64,000 bases of DNA. Source: Zelopaecilomyces penicillatus. Taxonomy: Eukaryota > Ascomycota > Sordariomycetes > Hypocreales > Pseudodiploosporaceae. The notes beneath the pieces were generated by a model. The model was given only the letters and a program-made list of their open reading frames with translations. It ran no database searches and was not told where the DNA came from. Positions 47,101 to 60,889 of the stretch are shown here, piece after piece (position 1 is the first letter of the stretch; each line of letters opens with the position of its first letter). Location of the stretch: contig VCCP01000002.1 in NCBI GenBank assembly GCA_005765155.1, forward strand, positions 3,844,001 to 3,908,000, read 5' to 3'. Both the position numbers and the translations under genes were made by a program.

Positions 47101-50100
47101 CGTCTCTCCTATGGTAGAGTTCCACTTCTTGTAAACGACCTGGCAGTATGCTTGGTCTAGCTGTCGGTCGTCTACCTCAAGGAATCCCGTCCTTAGCACT
47201 GGGGATTTCTCAATCACGTTCATCCAAGCATCCCGCAACCTCGCCACGTCCACCCCCTCCGCAACTTCAACCAAATCATGATTAAAATACCACACAAAGT
47301 CAGAGTGCACCATTCCTGCCACCATGGACTCTTGCAAGGGAGTTGGGGGCAATACCGTCTCCACATCATCCATATTGACGCCAGTCGTCTTCACATGATC
47401 CCAAAGTTGCTGTTTGGTGCTTTCAAACTGCCCATTCTCCAAATATTTTGGTGCAGGCAAGGCTTCGGCTGTTACTTCAAGGAGGTGGGTCATGCTCGAG
47501 ATATTCTGTTGACGCATAATCTGAGATGCAGATATGTGAATACCTTGGGCTCTCAGCCTTGTGGACAGTTGAATCACATCTATGCTATCTAATCCAAGTT
47601 CCAGTACTGTTTTGTTTGCACCAATATCATCGGCTGAAAGGCCAGCAAGGATCGCCATTTCGTTTCGAATTGTCGATGCGGACACATTCCACTCGAAGTG
47701 AGCATCGGTATTTTCTTTAATCTCAATTGATTGTGCTTTCCGCTGCGAGTTCTCTAATCCCGCACTTTTTTCAGTGTCCAAAGATTGTAATGTTCCCTCT
47801 GTAGCGATGGAATTGATATTGATATCGACTTGGTCCAGCATTTTCTTTAGTTCCAAGCTATCGAAAAAGTGTCCTTGTGCAAGTAGAGATAATTGCACGT
47901 CGCCGTTACACATCTTCTTGGCTTCAAAGGCCAGAGGATAATCCGGATTTGGTGATCCATCAGTGACACTCCAAAGTTCCGGTCCTTCTATGGAACTCGA
48001 CTGCTCCACTTCAAATGTAAAAAGATTGTCAAAGAGTGGCCGACCGCTTGAAATCCATTTCTGTACACTCTGAAGCTGAACGTGCTGAAAAGATAACACT
48101 GATGTATTGTATTCGTGACACTTTCGCACCAATGAAGACCAATCGTGCTCATGTAAAGACTTATTGAAGAAAGGAAGCGTATTAAAGAGCGGCCCAATCG
48201 TATAGTCAACATTTGGTAAATCAATGGCTCTTCCAGAGATGATAATGCCCAATGTGAGACCATCAGGGTAATGTTTCTGGAGAACTGACACCCACACTGC
48301 CATCATTACCGACTGAAGCGTCACATTATGCTTCTGCCTAGCTTTCTCAAGTTGCCTAGAATGAATCGTGATGCTTGCGATAGCAATATCCTTGCTCGAC
48401 TCAAATTGAGGTTGAAGCAAACTAAATTTGTTCCAGCCATCTAAATGGGTATTCCAGAACTGGCGACAACCTAGGTGGCTCCACAGGGGGCCGTATGTCA
48501 ATGCCTTAATGAATTGCGGTGCAGGCACAACCGGTTCGGAAAGGTATTTAGCCCTTACCCATTGCAACATAAGGTTGAAGCTATTTCCGTCATATAAAGC
48601 ATGGAAGACGTGTATCACGAGCTTAGTGAATGTTGGTCCATGTATAAGTAGGAGCTGTAGTGGAGTGGTAATATGGTCTCCGTTCTGCTGCACCCATTGT
48701 TGCTTTTTGTTATCCAAAAACGAGTTCATTTCCATCAAGTTCTCTACGTCACACTCTTCCCATGGCATTGTTGGATTTTTCAGCGCGACCTGAACACAGC
48801 CATCAGTTGTGTTTACAAATGCGGTTCGCAAGATTCCATGAGACATGATCAAATCATGCCATGCATGCTGAAGCCGTGCTTTGGAGATATTATCCCCCAA
48901 CATCAATTCAAATGAGTTGAAATAATGTCCACTGACTTTCCCTGTTAATGACTTTGAGATGATACCTTGCTGGAGAGGTGAGCAAGGCGCGATGTATTCA
49001 ATGTCTTCTAGACCTACACCAAGGGTGCGAGTGATGGTAGCAAGATGCCTGTGACGACATGCTTGGATTAACTGTCTTGCTTCTCTCACAGAACTGTCTT
49101 GCGAATTATTGCTGCCTGATTTGGACAGCTCCGTAACCAAATCTGCGATGATTGGGTTCCGGAGCAGAACGAAAGGTGATGCAGCTTGGAATCCACGTTT
49201 CTTCAGTAGCATGGATAATTGTAGAGCTGTTATCGAGTCCACGCCGATATCGAAGATGCTAGTGTTCTTTCCTATTCGGTTTTTCTCTATGTGACAATAA
49301 TCCGAAATGGCATTTATGATCCCCTCAGCTGCCTCATGATTAACACCTTGGCGAATGCTATTCACAGCAGTGAGAGCCATAAGCTGCTCATGTGAGAGGT
49401 CATTAAACAGTTTCTTTAGCTCCTTTGCCTCCACCTTATTATTTGGCGAGAGTGGTATGAAGGGGAGATTTAGGAAGTAGGTAGGGATCATATAGCCGGG
49501 GAGCTTATTTCGGCAGGCATCTCGGGCCTTGATGGCAAGTTCGTTGCCATTTTGGAGTACCGTAAGAGATTGCTCCTTCATTACTTGTCCAACCAAAAAC
49601 GATACAATGACATCCTTGCCACTAGATCCATGCTTCACAACAAGAGTAGCAACGTCATTGACTTCAGTCGCCCCGGTTCGAATCGTATGGTTGATTTCGC
49701 CGATTTCGAGGCGTTGCCCGCGAAGCTTCACTTGGTCATCCGCTCGACCCAAAAACTCAAAGCAGCCATCGTAAAGTATTCGAACAAGATCGCCGGTTTG
49801 ATAAACTCTTTCTCCAAATTCGGAAAGAGTCGGGAACCGTTCTTTGGTAAGCTCTGGTCGATTAAGATACCCTTTCCCAACAAGTTTGCCAGACACACAA
49901 AGCTCTCCAACTCCGCCTCGTAGCACTGGGATTTCGGTTCCTCTGCGGAAGACATAAGACCCAACGTTTGAGAACTGCTTACCAATGTTGCTTGGACGTC
50001 CATTTATGGGAACACGCTGGTATGTGGTCACGCCAATTGTGGCCTCTGTTGGACCATAAGCGTTGTATATGACCGCCTTGGGACCCCAGGCATCAAGGAT

Positions 50101-53100
50101 TTCTTGCTTGAGTTGTTCTCCTCCAGTGATGAAGACACCTTTGCATAAACTAGGTACATCATCTGGATGCGTAAGTCTGGCTAGACTTGGGGTTAGATCG
50201 ATGTGCGTAATCTTGAGTCTGTTGATTGAGGCAAGAAGATCGTCCAGGATCAGTTCCTTTGGTGCCGCCACAAGAGTAATCCCGACCGACCAGCTCCAAT
50301 ACTGTTCAAGAACAGAAACATCAAAATGAAGAGCGGCGAATTGCAGCCATCTGGAATCAACGCTCCAGTGCCCTTGGAAAAGTTCTTGAAATGCCATCAT
50401 TGCCTGCACTGTATTTTCATGGGTAATCTCACAGCCTTTGGGTGTTCCAGTTGTGCCTGATGTGTAGAGACAGTAGCAAGTGTTGTTGCTTGGCGTAAAA
50501 GCAGATCCTAAGTCGCGGCAATCTGGAGAGTAACGATGCACAGCGTCAACATCAACTCGGATCACTTTGACCGGAACATCAAAATCCAGCTGGGTTCCCG
50601 TAGAGGTCAACAGACAAGGCGCCAAGGAATCGCTCATTATGAATTCTTTTCTTGATTTAGGGGCACTTGGATCGAGCGCCACAAAAGCGCATCCGGCTTT
50701 CATTATGCCCAAAATGGAGATGTAGGCCTCGGGGCATTTGTCGAAATATATAGCGACAATGCTTCCGACGGCCGCCTGGTCTTTCAACATATTCGCCACT
50801 TTGTTTCCCAGCTCGTTTAACTCTCGGTATGTCCAAGTCCGCATGACTGGGACAGAACCATCAAAGCGACTAACAAACTCGAGAGCTATTGCATCCGGCT
50901 GGGAAACCGCCTTTTCTTCCACAAATTGGTGAACAAAGTTTACTGAAGTGGATATCTCAGGTGAAATAGCTGGAGTAATAGCAAAGAGATGCGGCTTGTT
51001 CTGATACACCCCGTCTTCATCCCCATCAGGATGAGTGACAAGATGATTCATGACAGCGTCGAATTGATTTACAAGTAACTCAGCCTGTTCTCTAGGGAGC
51101 ACATCATCGAAGTATGTGGCACAGAGACGGATTTTATCGCCATCAATGGGCTCGATTTCAAGCGAGACAGGATAATCCACCATAGCATTGTCCATGTTGA
51201 GCTTCCACGGCCTTGTTGGGTTTTGGCGTCTATCTGTTTTCTGATAAACAAGAATAGTATCAAAAACCGGAACTCCAGGATGCCCGAGCCATTTCTGGAT
51301 TTTGCTCAGCGGCGCAAATTGGTACGTGTGCATGGTTTTGTTGTATTCCATCATGTCCTTTACCAATTCAGAATTGGAAGACTTGTTGATTGCAATGATC
51401 GGGACCGTTGTTAAGCAGGGAAATGGCGCGTCCTGGGTTTCATCTGTCGTACGACCAGAGAGAGTCACTCCAAAAACAACCGAATCTTCACCCATGTATG
51501 ATGATAGAATACGCGCCCATGCTGCTTGTAGGACCGCTTGGATAGAAACGCTCTGATTTCGTGTTTCTTTCTGAAAACGAGAAAACGGCAATGTCGATAT
51601 CATCTCATAAACCAAAACAGCTCTCCTCTCCTCTCTGAGAGGTGTCATGAGTGGGAAACTGTTCACCACAGCATAATCAGCCTTCTCCTTCCAGAACATC
51701 ATATCTTGCCCGTCTTCATTTGAGGTTTGCGCCATGATTGACGACAGCGCTGGTTCAACTGGGCGGAGGCTGTGGTTATTCTGCCCTTGCAGCAACATGG
51801 ATAAAATGGTAAAAATTGCATCGAGTGATTGTGCATCATATAGGGCATGGTGCGCTATTAAGTCCATCATCAGTTGGCCATCCCTCCTGGCAATGATGAC
51901 TCTCCAAGGTGGCATATGCAAGGCCTCCAGTATGTCTTTAGCCACATTGTCTTTCGATTGCAGTCGTGAGAGATTTGAATCTTGGTCTTTCTGAATCAGT
52001 ATAATTGGAGCATCCATTGCTTCCATCTTATACCTTACCATCGCAAATGCGCTGTCCTGGTGCTGCACAGGCACAAAGCCTGTGCGAAGCATTGGGTGTT
52101 GACCATGAAGAGATTTCCAAGCTGCTACTAAAGCATCCATTTGCACCGTGTCATCTAGCGTATATGAAACCAGGTTGAGATAATTCTTCCCGGTTGATTG
52201 GACAAAAGACGCCAGCATGGCAGACTGCATGGGAGTACAGGGGAGAGTCATCTCCACGGCTAGTTCTGAGGGCAAAATTTGTTTAACCTGAGATGAAACT
52301 TGACTTGCAAATCTGGCTAGATCATATCGCGTAGGTTCTGATGTGTTCTCTCTTGGCTTTTCCTTCAATCTGCTCGCCAACCTTGCGCATGTTGGGCATT
52401 CAATTACATCTGAAGAAGACACAATGAAGCCTTGACGACGCAGCATTGAAGCGACTTGGACAGCATTGATACTGTCAAGACCGAGCTGAAATATGCTCGT
52501 GTGGCGATCGATATTCTCTGGTGGGGTATTTGAGAGGTCTGCCAAAATCTTCCGGACTATGGTCTCAATCTCTGTCCAGTATTCCTTATTGTCCTGATAT
52601 CGATTATTCAAGTCTTTCTTCTGCTTTCGTGAAGCCAGGACATTCAACAAAGGAGAAATGCAAAGTTCTTTGCAGCCCTTATCTGCCGATAAAGCGAAGG
52701 GTGATGTCAAGATATGTCGAAAGATCTGCCTAAAAAGGTCTGCAAGAGCCGCAGCAATCTCCGCCGTGACAATTCCCATGTCATAGTGCAAGTTGACAAA
52801 GACAGAGTTCAGATTAGGGCATGGAACCACCTCGCAGACCAACGGAATGTCCATTTCCCCAGAGTCCTCCTCCAAAGTCCACACTCTGCTGTCCATATCT
52901 TGCAAAAGTCGTTGGACCAGCAGTATTGTGTCGAATAACCTTCGGCCGTGGTGATTAGTGATCTTCTGGACTAAACGCAACGGAGTGAACTGGTAGGGTA
53001 ACACATCTGAGTTTAGGCGCTGGAAGGACTTCACGAGCTCGATATTTTGTGCACTTGTTGATAAGTCTGCACGGACAGGGATCGTATTGAAGCACGGTGC

Positions 53101-56100
53101 CACCAATCTTTCTAGCCCTTCCAAGCCCAAAGTTCGACCACTCAAGACTGTTCCAAAACATGCGTCTAACATGTTGCAAGACACAGCAAGAACATTTGCC
53201 CAGCTTGCCTGGCTAAGAGATAGAATAGACACGCCTAGATTCCGCATCTTCTCTTGAATTTCCCTAAATGGCATATCAAGGGAGATTGTGTGAATGCTTT
53301 GATCAATATGTTGTCGAGTTGAAGATGGAAACAATAGTGTTGGCGAGAACCCACGGAAATGCTCTGTCCAGAATTGCTCAGTATCTTTGGGAAGGTTCAA
53401 AACTTCTTGAATGAAAGGGCCATATGATACTGGTGGTGGTAAGTCATTGCCGTTGGCTAACGCTTCTACTTCTCGCCAAAGGTTCTCCATGGCAACACCA
53501 TCATATAGGGAATGATGGCAAATAAAGGACAAGAAAGAAGATCCTCTATATCGTATTAAAGCCAATGAGAGAGGTGGCATTTTTGAGTCTAATGGTTCAG
53601 GGAGGCTGCGCAAGTGTTCATAAATCGCCCCGTCTAGTGACGGCACGGTAACATCAAAGGTCTTCCATGCAATGTTCCAATGATCGAGTGTAACTTGCGC
53701 AATCGGATACTCTGCGTCGCTTGTCGTCATGAAACAGGTTCTGAGAACTCCGTGGCGCCTTGTCATCTCTTCCCAATACCGCTTCATTTCTTCCGGTTTA
53801 GTGTGCAACCGCAAAAGTATTTTGTTGTAATAGCTCCCTTGCCCGGATGATAGCATAGCTTCCTGGAGTGGGGAACAGGGGTATATCTGAGTTATTTTCT
53901 CCGGTTTTCCCTGAAATTCATCGCGTAGACTGTTAATGAATTTATCGGAGAAGAATCTTTCGCGTCGTTGCCCCTTGTTGTGCCGTGGAGCCTCGTCTAA
54001 AAATCGGGCGAGTTGTGCGACAGTTGGGTTTTGCAGAATTGCGGAAACCGGGACTTGAGAGCTGTATTCGGAACTCAAATCCCGAGCAACCCCAATAGCA
54101 GAGATTGAATCTAACCCGAGGGCTGAGAAAGGTGTCCATCGCCCAACATCAGACCTCGACAAATTAAGGGATTGCGTGATGAACTTTGCTAGAACAACCT
54201 CGTCCCTAGTCCATTCTGCATCATCAACCTGGTTGGTGTCAATATTAGAGACAAACTCAACGTATTTTTGAGGTAAGTTTGCAAAGGCTTCCAGCAGATA
54301 TCTCCGGTCAACCTTGCCACTTGATGTGAGCGGAATGCAGGATACTGGAATCAAGTATGCGGGTATCATGTATGCAGGTAATCGCGATTCGAGCTTTGCA
54401 AAGAGAGAATTGTGGATTTCGGAATCCACATCAAGGACTTGGAAAACATCGTCCGCCCTATGTTGAACATAAAATGATGACAGCTGCTCTGTGCCTTGAT
54501 CTCCTCGTCGAATCATTATTGTGACAGCGGAGATGACGGATGAAACGCTTGTGATAATACTGTTGACTTCACCGGTTTCAATCCGCTGTCCTCTGAGCTT
54601 GACCTGATCATCAATTCGGCCAAGAATAATCAACGACCCATCAGGCAACATCCGTCCCATGTCTCCGGAGCGATAAATCCGACCGAATTCAGGATGCTCA
54701 ATGAACTTTTCTGCTGTGATACTCGGCATGTTGAGATAGCCATGAGCAACCTGGTCACCACCAAAACAAAATTCACCGACCCATCCGAAGGGTACAACTT
54801 CCAAGTTTTCAGGTTCAAGCACAAAAACAGAGGTATTTGAGAAAACCCATCCCAGGTGCTCAATATGTTCCCCGCGTGACATTTTCTTGACACTACAAAT
54901 GTTGGTGGTTTCAGAAGGACCGTAACCCTGCCACAATAACTCACCCCATGTCTCCAAAACCGTGGATGTCATTGGTTCTCCTGCAGTCACTAGGAACTCC
55001 ACGCTCGGAACATTTTGGGGGTTTATTAAAGATGCTACAGTTGGGGTTAGGCTCAGGTGAGTAATTTTGAATTGCTGGATGGCGAGTTCCAGGTTACTAA
55101 ATAACACGTCATTAGTAGCGGCGCAAAGGCACATGCCGGCATGCCAGGTGAAGAATATCTCAAAAACAGACACGTCAAATGCCTGCGAACATGCTTGGAG
55201 CAGTCTTGGTGGTGTGGCTGTCCTCGATGGGTAAATAGAAGCAAGGTATGAGATGTTGCTGACAATGTTCCTGTCAGTAACGGCTACACCTTTTGGTGTC
55301 CCAGTAGTGCCTGATGTGTATATAACATATGCCAGCCGAGTTTCATCAGCAGGTATTTCCAGGTTGTGCCCCTGAAATCTTTCCAGCGCCATCCATTCGT
55401 AATTAAAAAATCTCACGGCATCAATATGTCTAAGCTTCAACAGTGAGTTAGAGTCTACCACGCATTTCTTCACCTTTGCTGACCCAAAAATCTCATTGAC
55501 TCGATTAATTGGGGTTGATGGGAGAAGAGGAAGGTATGCACATCTAGCCTTGATAATTCCGAGGATTAATGCATAAAGCATAGGAGACTTTTCCATAATT
55601 ATGGCTACAATCTGGCCCGGCTGGCTTCCCTGGCTGCGAAGAAAGCGAGCAATCCGGTTCGCCATCTTGTTCAGCTCACCAAAAGACATTATGCTGCCTG
55701 TAGATCCCGTAGCTAGCGATGTACGAAAGCATATCGCATCAGCACTAGGGTTGGCGGTCGCCATACATTCAAATGCCGTTGCAAGGTCTGCTGGTCCACA
55801 GAATTCCTCGATAAGCTTGTTATCAATGGATAAGCCATTCCCTGATGGTTGTTTTATAGTCTTTATAGATTCTTCGGGTTTGATGATGAGCTTTTTGAGT
55901 ATGCCCGTCATCTGCCGGATCAAATGGCGTACCATCTCAAGAGTCACTGACCTTTCGTGGTACGTTGCTTGTATCACAAACCCTTCTTCGCTGGGCTCAA
56001 CTTCGACCAGAAGCTTTGTTTCCAGACGATCCATATGTCGAACTTCTTTAATGAAGTTATCTGAGCATAATTTCGTGCCAAGTGACTGCTGATAGACAAA

Positions 56101-59028
56101 AAGCACATCATAAACACTCTCGGCGCCTTGGAGACCCACCAACCTCTTAATGTCTGACAACGACAGGCTGCAGTGCGTTAAAATCTTTCGATTGCTTGTT
56201 TTGATGCTCATGAGAACATCATGGCCTGTCATTAGGCGACTGAAGTCTACTCTCAGTGGTAGCGACGCAATACATGGCCCAATGATTGCATCAATGCCTT
56301 CAATGCCTAGAGATCTGCCTGAGGTGACAGATCCAATCAACACATCCGAACTGCCCGATATGCTGCTCCAGAGAGATGCCAGCGACGCTTGAAAGTAAAC
56401 TTGCGGGCTAAGGCCACTCCGTCGAGCCGCATTCTCCACCAATTCCACTGGTATGTCTAATGTCTCTCTCAGAATCATCGGTTCGTTAGACTCGCCAAGA
56501 CGAGAGCGCAGTTTTGGAAAGGGCGTCTTGTTCCACCCAAGAAGATATTCAGCCCAGAATGCTCTGTCTATATCCGCTCGGCTGTTTGAGCCCTCAAGAA
56601 TATTCGAGATGACGTTTCGGAACTGGCATCGAGAAGGTACCTGCTTGCCCCGAATGAGTTTTGACAGATCTGACAACATCATATCCATAGACCAGCCATC
56701 ATAAATAGCATGATGAATATGAACAAGAACTCGGATACCAAGATCGTTCCCATTATCGAGTATCTGGATTCGGAAAGGACTCAACAGATCATCGGCATTC
56801 CCGGAAGCAGACAAATGTTTGAATCCCTTCACAATCTCAATTTGGTGATCACAGAGCGCTTCGAATACTGGCGATACAAAGCCTCCTCGCCACGGAATAA
56901 AACCAGCCCGTAAACTTTCGTTTCTCAATGCCAGCTGGAGGATCGCTGCCCCAATTCCACTGGCAGTAGCACCCGTTGTCAACTCCCACTCTACTTCGTT
57001 CCAGTATGTGATTGGATGCAATGAGCTCTCTGCCAGCATAGCCATTTGCAACGGGGTACAACGAAGAATGTCTTCAATCTCATGGGCTCTCAACTGAAGA
57101 GCCTTGTCATTGGCTAATATTAGATCCAAGTCCGCCAGCAGACTAGGGTTGACTTGCTTAGAAATAGTCAAGCTAGTCATGGTATTCAGCCGGACTGAAG
57201 TACAAAGGTCATGAATTGTTTTGCAGTTTAGCAAATCCGCCACATCGGCCTGGAAACCGGCATTGCGAAGGGCGGACGCCAATTTGATGATCAACAATGA
57301 GTCCAACCCGGATGATGCCAACGTCATCTGAAGTTGGGCTTCCACTCCAAGGACCTCAGACGTGACACGTAGGGCCGTCTTCTCAGTGTCTGAAAGAACG
57401 ATGGAATCATTCTGATTATACTGCTTCGCTGATTTCTCGTCCTTGAACTCCGCTTTGAGGCGTCTGATGTCAACCTTGCCACTTGGCAATCTTGGGAAGT
57501 CTTTCATTAACACGAATTCCCCCGGCACCATGAACCGAGGAAGCCAATTTGAGCAGCTGGCTAATATTTCACGGTCGGTTACTGATGTGTCCACAACACA
57601 AAAGACTACCAAGATAGAGTCCACAACAGCCGCCACTGCACCGTGGCATCCCGATGTTCTCAATACAGCGTGTTGGATCTCGCCAAGTTCAATACGCTGC
57701 CCGCGTAGCTTGACCTGGCCCTCGGACAGCCGTCCGAGACATTCTAATGTTCCATCAACAGTAATGCGAGCCCTATCACCTGTCCGATATACCCGACCAT
57801 ATGGTGATGCGATGAAGGCAGATGAGGTTTGGTCTGGGCGGTTTATATATCCTTCGGCAAGTTGATGACCGCCGAGTGCAAGCTCCCCATCCTCACCTAT
57901 TGGTAGAAGACGAAATACTTGGCTCGTTTCAGGTGATGTGGCAGGTTCTATTATGAAGCAAGATGTAGTGTCAAGAGGCAACCCAATGGAGGTTGGAGAC
58001 GATATTGATGATAAACTCTCTCTCAAGGTACTAAGATAGAGTCAGTCACGACGTTGTACAAACCTTAGTCAGACGTACCAATGAATTGTGGCTTCAGTTG
58101 GCCCATACATGGCCCATAGCAGGCTTGGTCTAAGGTCATCCCCGCCAAACTCCTGGACTACAGGCATGCTGAGCATCTCTCCAATGGTCAGCAGCAATTT
58201 CAAACTAGGCGCATTCTTCCTAGCCCTCAATAGACTACCCGCCACGGTTGGTGTCAGCTCGCAAGCATCGACGTTCATCTCTCTCAGGACTTGCGGTAGG
58301 TCGTCGAGCATGTCCCTTCGAGAGGCACATATGAGAGTACTCCCACGAAAAAATGGAAAGAATATTTCGAAAACCGACACATCAAATGTTGGTGCAGCAA
58401 ATTGAAGGAATCGAGAAAATGCCGGCACATGCTGGTCATGGGACAGCAGCGCCTGGGTAGCCGCTGAATGAGATATCGCAACCCCTTTTGGAGTTCCAGT
58501 AGATCCGGAGGTATACATTACATAGGCCAGATCTTCGTGAGTAGCAACGCGATGTTTCATGGAACTCCGCGTCGGAGCGATCTGAATATCATCTACCACG
58601 AGGATCTTAAGGCTAGTGTCGCGTGGAATCCATGAGACTAGCTCCCTCGAGACCACAACCACGGACGCAGATACATCTTGTAATATAAAACGAACTCTCT
58701 CCTGCGGTGTATCAATGTTAAGCGGACAGAAGGCTCCACCGGCCTTCAAGATAGCCAACAGCGAAATGTAGAGCTGTGGTGATTGATGTAACAGAACTGG
58801 GACAATGAATTGGTCCCTGGAGTCTTTCTCTCGTGCATATGTGATTTGGGCAGCAAGAACGTCAGCGTCATCATGAAGGTCTTTATAAGTATATGTCGTC
58901 CTTTTGCGCTTGTCTAAATACTCGAGCGCTGGAAGTTCGCAAGAAGCCTTGACGAGGTGGTGTAATAAAGAAGGACCTGGTACCTTGTCTGGACGTGGAT
59001 TGAGCAGAGACAGGCCATTGGGGTCCAT
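44146..59028 (-). CDS. sidC: Hydroxamate siderophore NRPS, ferrichrome/ferricrocin synthetase type
   Basis: Three exons: 58079-59028, 44371-58030 and 44146-44295, with introns of 48 and 75 bp. Together they encode 4919 aa. Intron 1 restores YGPTEATIHCT in the first adenylation domain; intron 2 leads to a 50-codon last exon. Domain order with landmark residues (approximate): A1 (YTSGSTGTPKG near 180), T1 (Ser 559), C1 (HHAIYDG 756), A2 (YTSGTTGTPKG 1225), T2 (1624), C2 (HHSLYDG 1823), T3 (2169), C3 (HHALYDA 2378), A3 (2844), T4 (3248), C4 (FHALYDG 3460), T5 (3798), C5 (AHALYDG 4009), T6 (4360), C6 (HHALYDG 4552). All six carrier domains keep the Asp-Ser. Three A domains, extra T-C pairs, a terminal C and no thioesterase match ferrichrome-family synthetases, which load N5-acyl-N5-hydroxyornithine repeatedly and cyclise through the last C. 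A divergent sidA supports this. The exact product (ferricrocin, ferrichrome or another) is not determined; Epichloe SidN-like synthetases are an alternative. ATG 59028 is the first ATG; upstream in frame is only GTG. Confidence 0.9.
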
Positions 59029-60616
59029 GATCACGTCTGAGGCATGTGAGGCTTGAAGAATCACAGCTTACGATCGAATAAAACTGATATCAGAGGGCTC
59101 AATTTTCTTTCCATGAACTCTCAAGGAAACTAGACACGCGTGTATCAAGGTGGGGGTGAGCGGATTCAGACACACCCAGGAGATGTCCGCCTTCTGTGAC
59201 ACTTCCAACAACCAGCTCTAATGCATGTTTTAGCCGGGAATAGATGCAATGCCAAATGATGCACACAAAATTGTATGTTGGATCATGCGGAAACGTGCAT
59301 CCGCCAATCGGGAAGTGAACGATTCGTTCTCAAAAACTTCTGTGACTGCTCATCACATATGTCTTGACGTTAACTCGCTGAACTCTGCATTTGACGGAGG
59401 CAGGGCAGCCTCTAAGAACAAAGCAATTAATCAGCAAACTTGTCATGCAACGCAACGACTGCGACAGAGGCGTTAGATCTTGAACGGCGCAACGCAGCCA
59501 CTTGATGGCGCATAATAGTGCCTGTAGATATTCGCACGTGTGATACACAGTCGCAGGGAAGTGTATCTGGTGCCTCGGGCTGATGAATACCCTGGAATTG
59601 CAACACGGTCGATTCTGCGAGGACCGTCCCGCGTTGCCTACCTAGATGCGGAGCCGGCTGGGTATTCGCTTATTGTACAGGTAAACAATGATTAAAGGGT
59701 GCCTGTCGCAACTTGCCTAGGTAAAGTGGTGGAGGTGCATCTAATATCTACTAGTTAGTTTCCACTTCGCCGAGTTTCCCGAAACTAGATGAGCAGTGCC
59801 GACAAAGACAGAATGCCAGGTACGCTGTTGCGGGAGGGCAGAGGTAGCTGATGAAATGCCCCCCTCAGTAACTGCCCAGGACTATCGAGAATCAGCGCGC
59901 GCCACCTACGTTACGTGGAGGAATCACGGCAGGTGACGTGAAGACAGGCGCGCAGGCTGTTCTGGGCTGGGCTGGTTTGGTGAGGGGCGCATCTCGCACA
60001 TCACGCCTATTCATGTAACATCCTCAGGGGAGCCCTTTCGGAGGACAAGTGGGCAGTGAGACTGTGACAGTCGGACTATAACAGCTTCGTGAGCTTCCTC
60101 ATCTGGTGCCACAGACACAAACTGATGGGCTGGTCTACAGCGATACAATCGAACCAGTTCAGGTTGGGCAGTCTCTGTGGAGTCTGCTCGGTTCAACTGC
60201 CTCTCCAGGTAGCAAAGCAGCACGCATCAACAATTTCCGGATTTCGGCCCTGGCCTTGCGCACACCAACCGGAGTACGACAGTACTCGTATGTACGAGCA
60301 CAGTGTACTTGTGCCCAAAGGTTGTGTCATAGAGAGGGTGAGCCTTTATGCAAGGAGGGCTAGCCACACCCACCTCGCCTCTGCAGTACCCAGAATGGGC
60401 ACCCGAGCTCATTCGCTCAGTTCATGCTGTGAGCGTGGAGATCGTCCCCGGCGGGATTCCAAGAGTAGACCATTTCCTGCCTTATAAGCAGCCCCATAGT
60501 AAACAGGGTAGAAAATTTGCCGTCATTGGCGTGGAACGAGAAAAATTTTCAGTTCCATGAGGCCAGGATTGGTTAAGCCGCCTGGACGACTGCGCGCCAC
60601 GACATGGGCCTAGATC

Positions 60617-60625
60617 TTATCTGAT
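60617..60625 (-). promoter_or_regulatory. GATA element ATCAGATAA (iron-repressor type)
   Basis: The plus strand reads TTATCTGAT; the minus strand reads ATCAGATAA. This matches the ATCWGATAA consensus known for SreA/Urbs1/SRE iron-responsive GATA factors, which repress siderophore genes under iron sufficiency. First of three in a 35-bp cluster. Confidence 0.65.
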
Positions 60626-60632
60626 CCGGTTT

Positions 60633-60641
60633 TTATCTGAT
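60633..60641 (-). promoter_or_regulatory. GATA element ATCAGATAA (iron-repressor type)
   Basis: The plus strand reads TTATCTGAT. It lies one base from the next element, which is in the opposite orientation, so the two form a near-palindrome. Confidence 0.65.
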
Positions 60642-60642
60642 C

Positions 60643-60651
60643 ATCAGATAA
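60643..60651 (+). promoter_or_regulatory. GATA element ATCAGATAA (iron-repressor type)
   Basis: An exact ATCAGATAA on the plus strand, forming an inverted pair with the element at 60633-60641. Paired sites suit two-zinc-finger GATA repressors. Confidence 0.65.
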
Positions 60652-60889
60652 TTCCCTCACCAAGCTCCACTAGGACCGACGGTGTCTTTTTGTAGTCGCA
60701 TCATTATCCAACGCCAAGAGAGGCTTCCACCCCCACTCTAGTAAATATCTATAATCGGTTAAATTGTGTACTCTATGGGCACGAGTAGAGTTCGGGTATT
60801 CCAAGGCCGTCATCGGCTCATGCACCGCACCACGGCCAGAGCCCACTGCAACTATGGGGGCATTGGTCAAACCCTTGCGCTTGGCCATC

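Noticed and set aside
49552..49923. Plus-strand frames inside the NRPS
   Set aside because: Antisense shadows of the NRPS adenylation domain.
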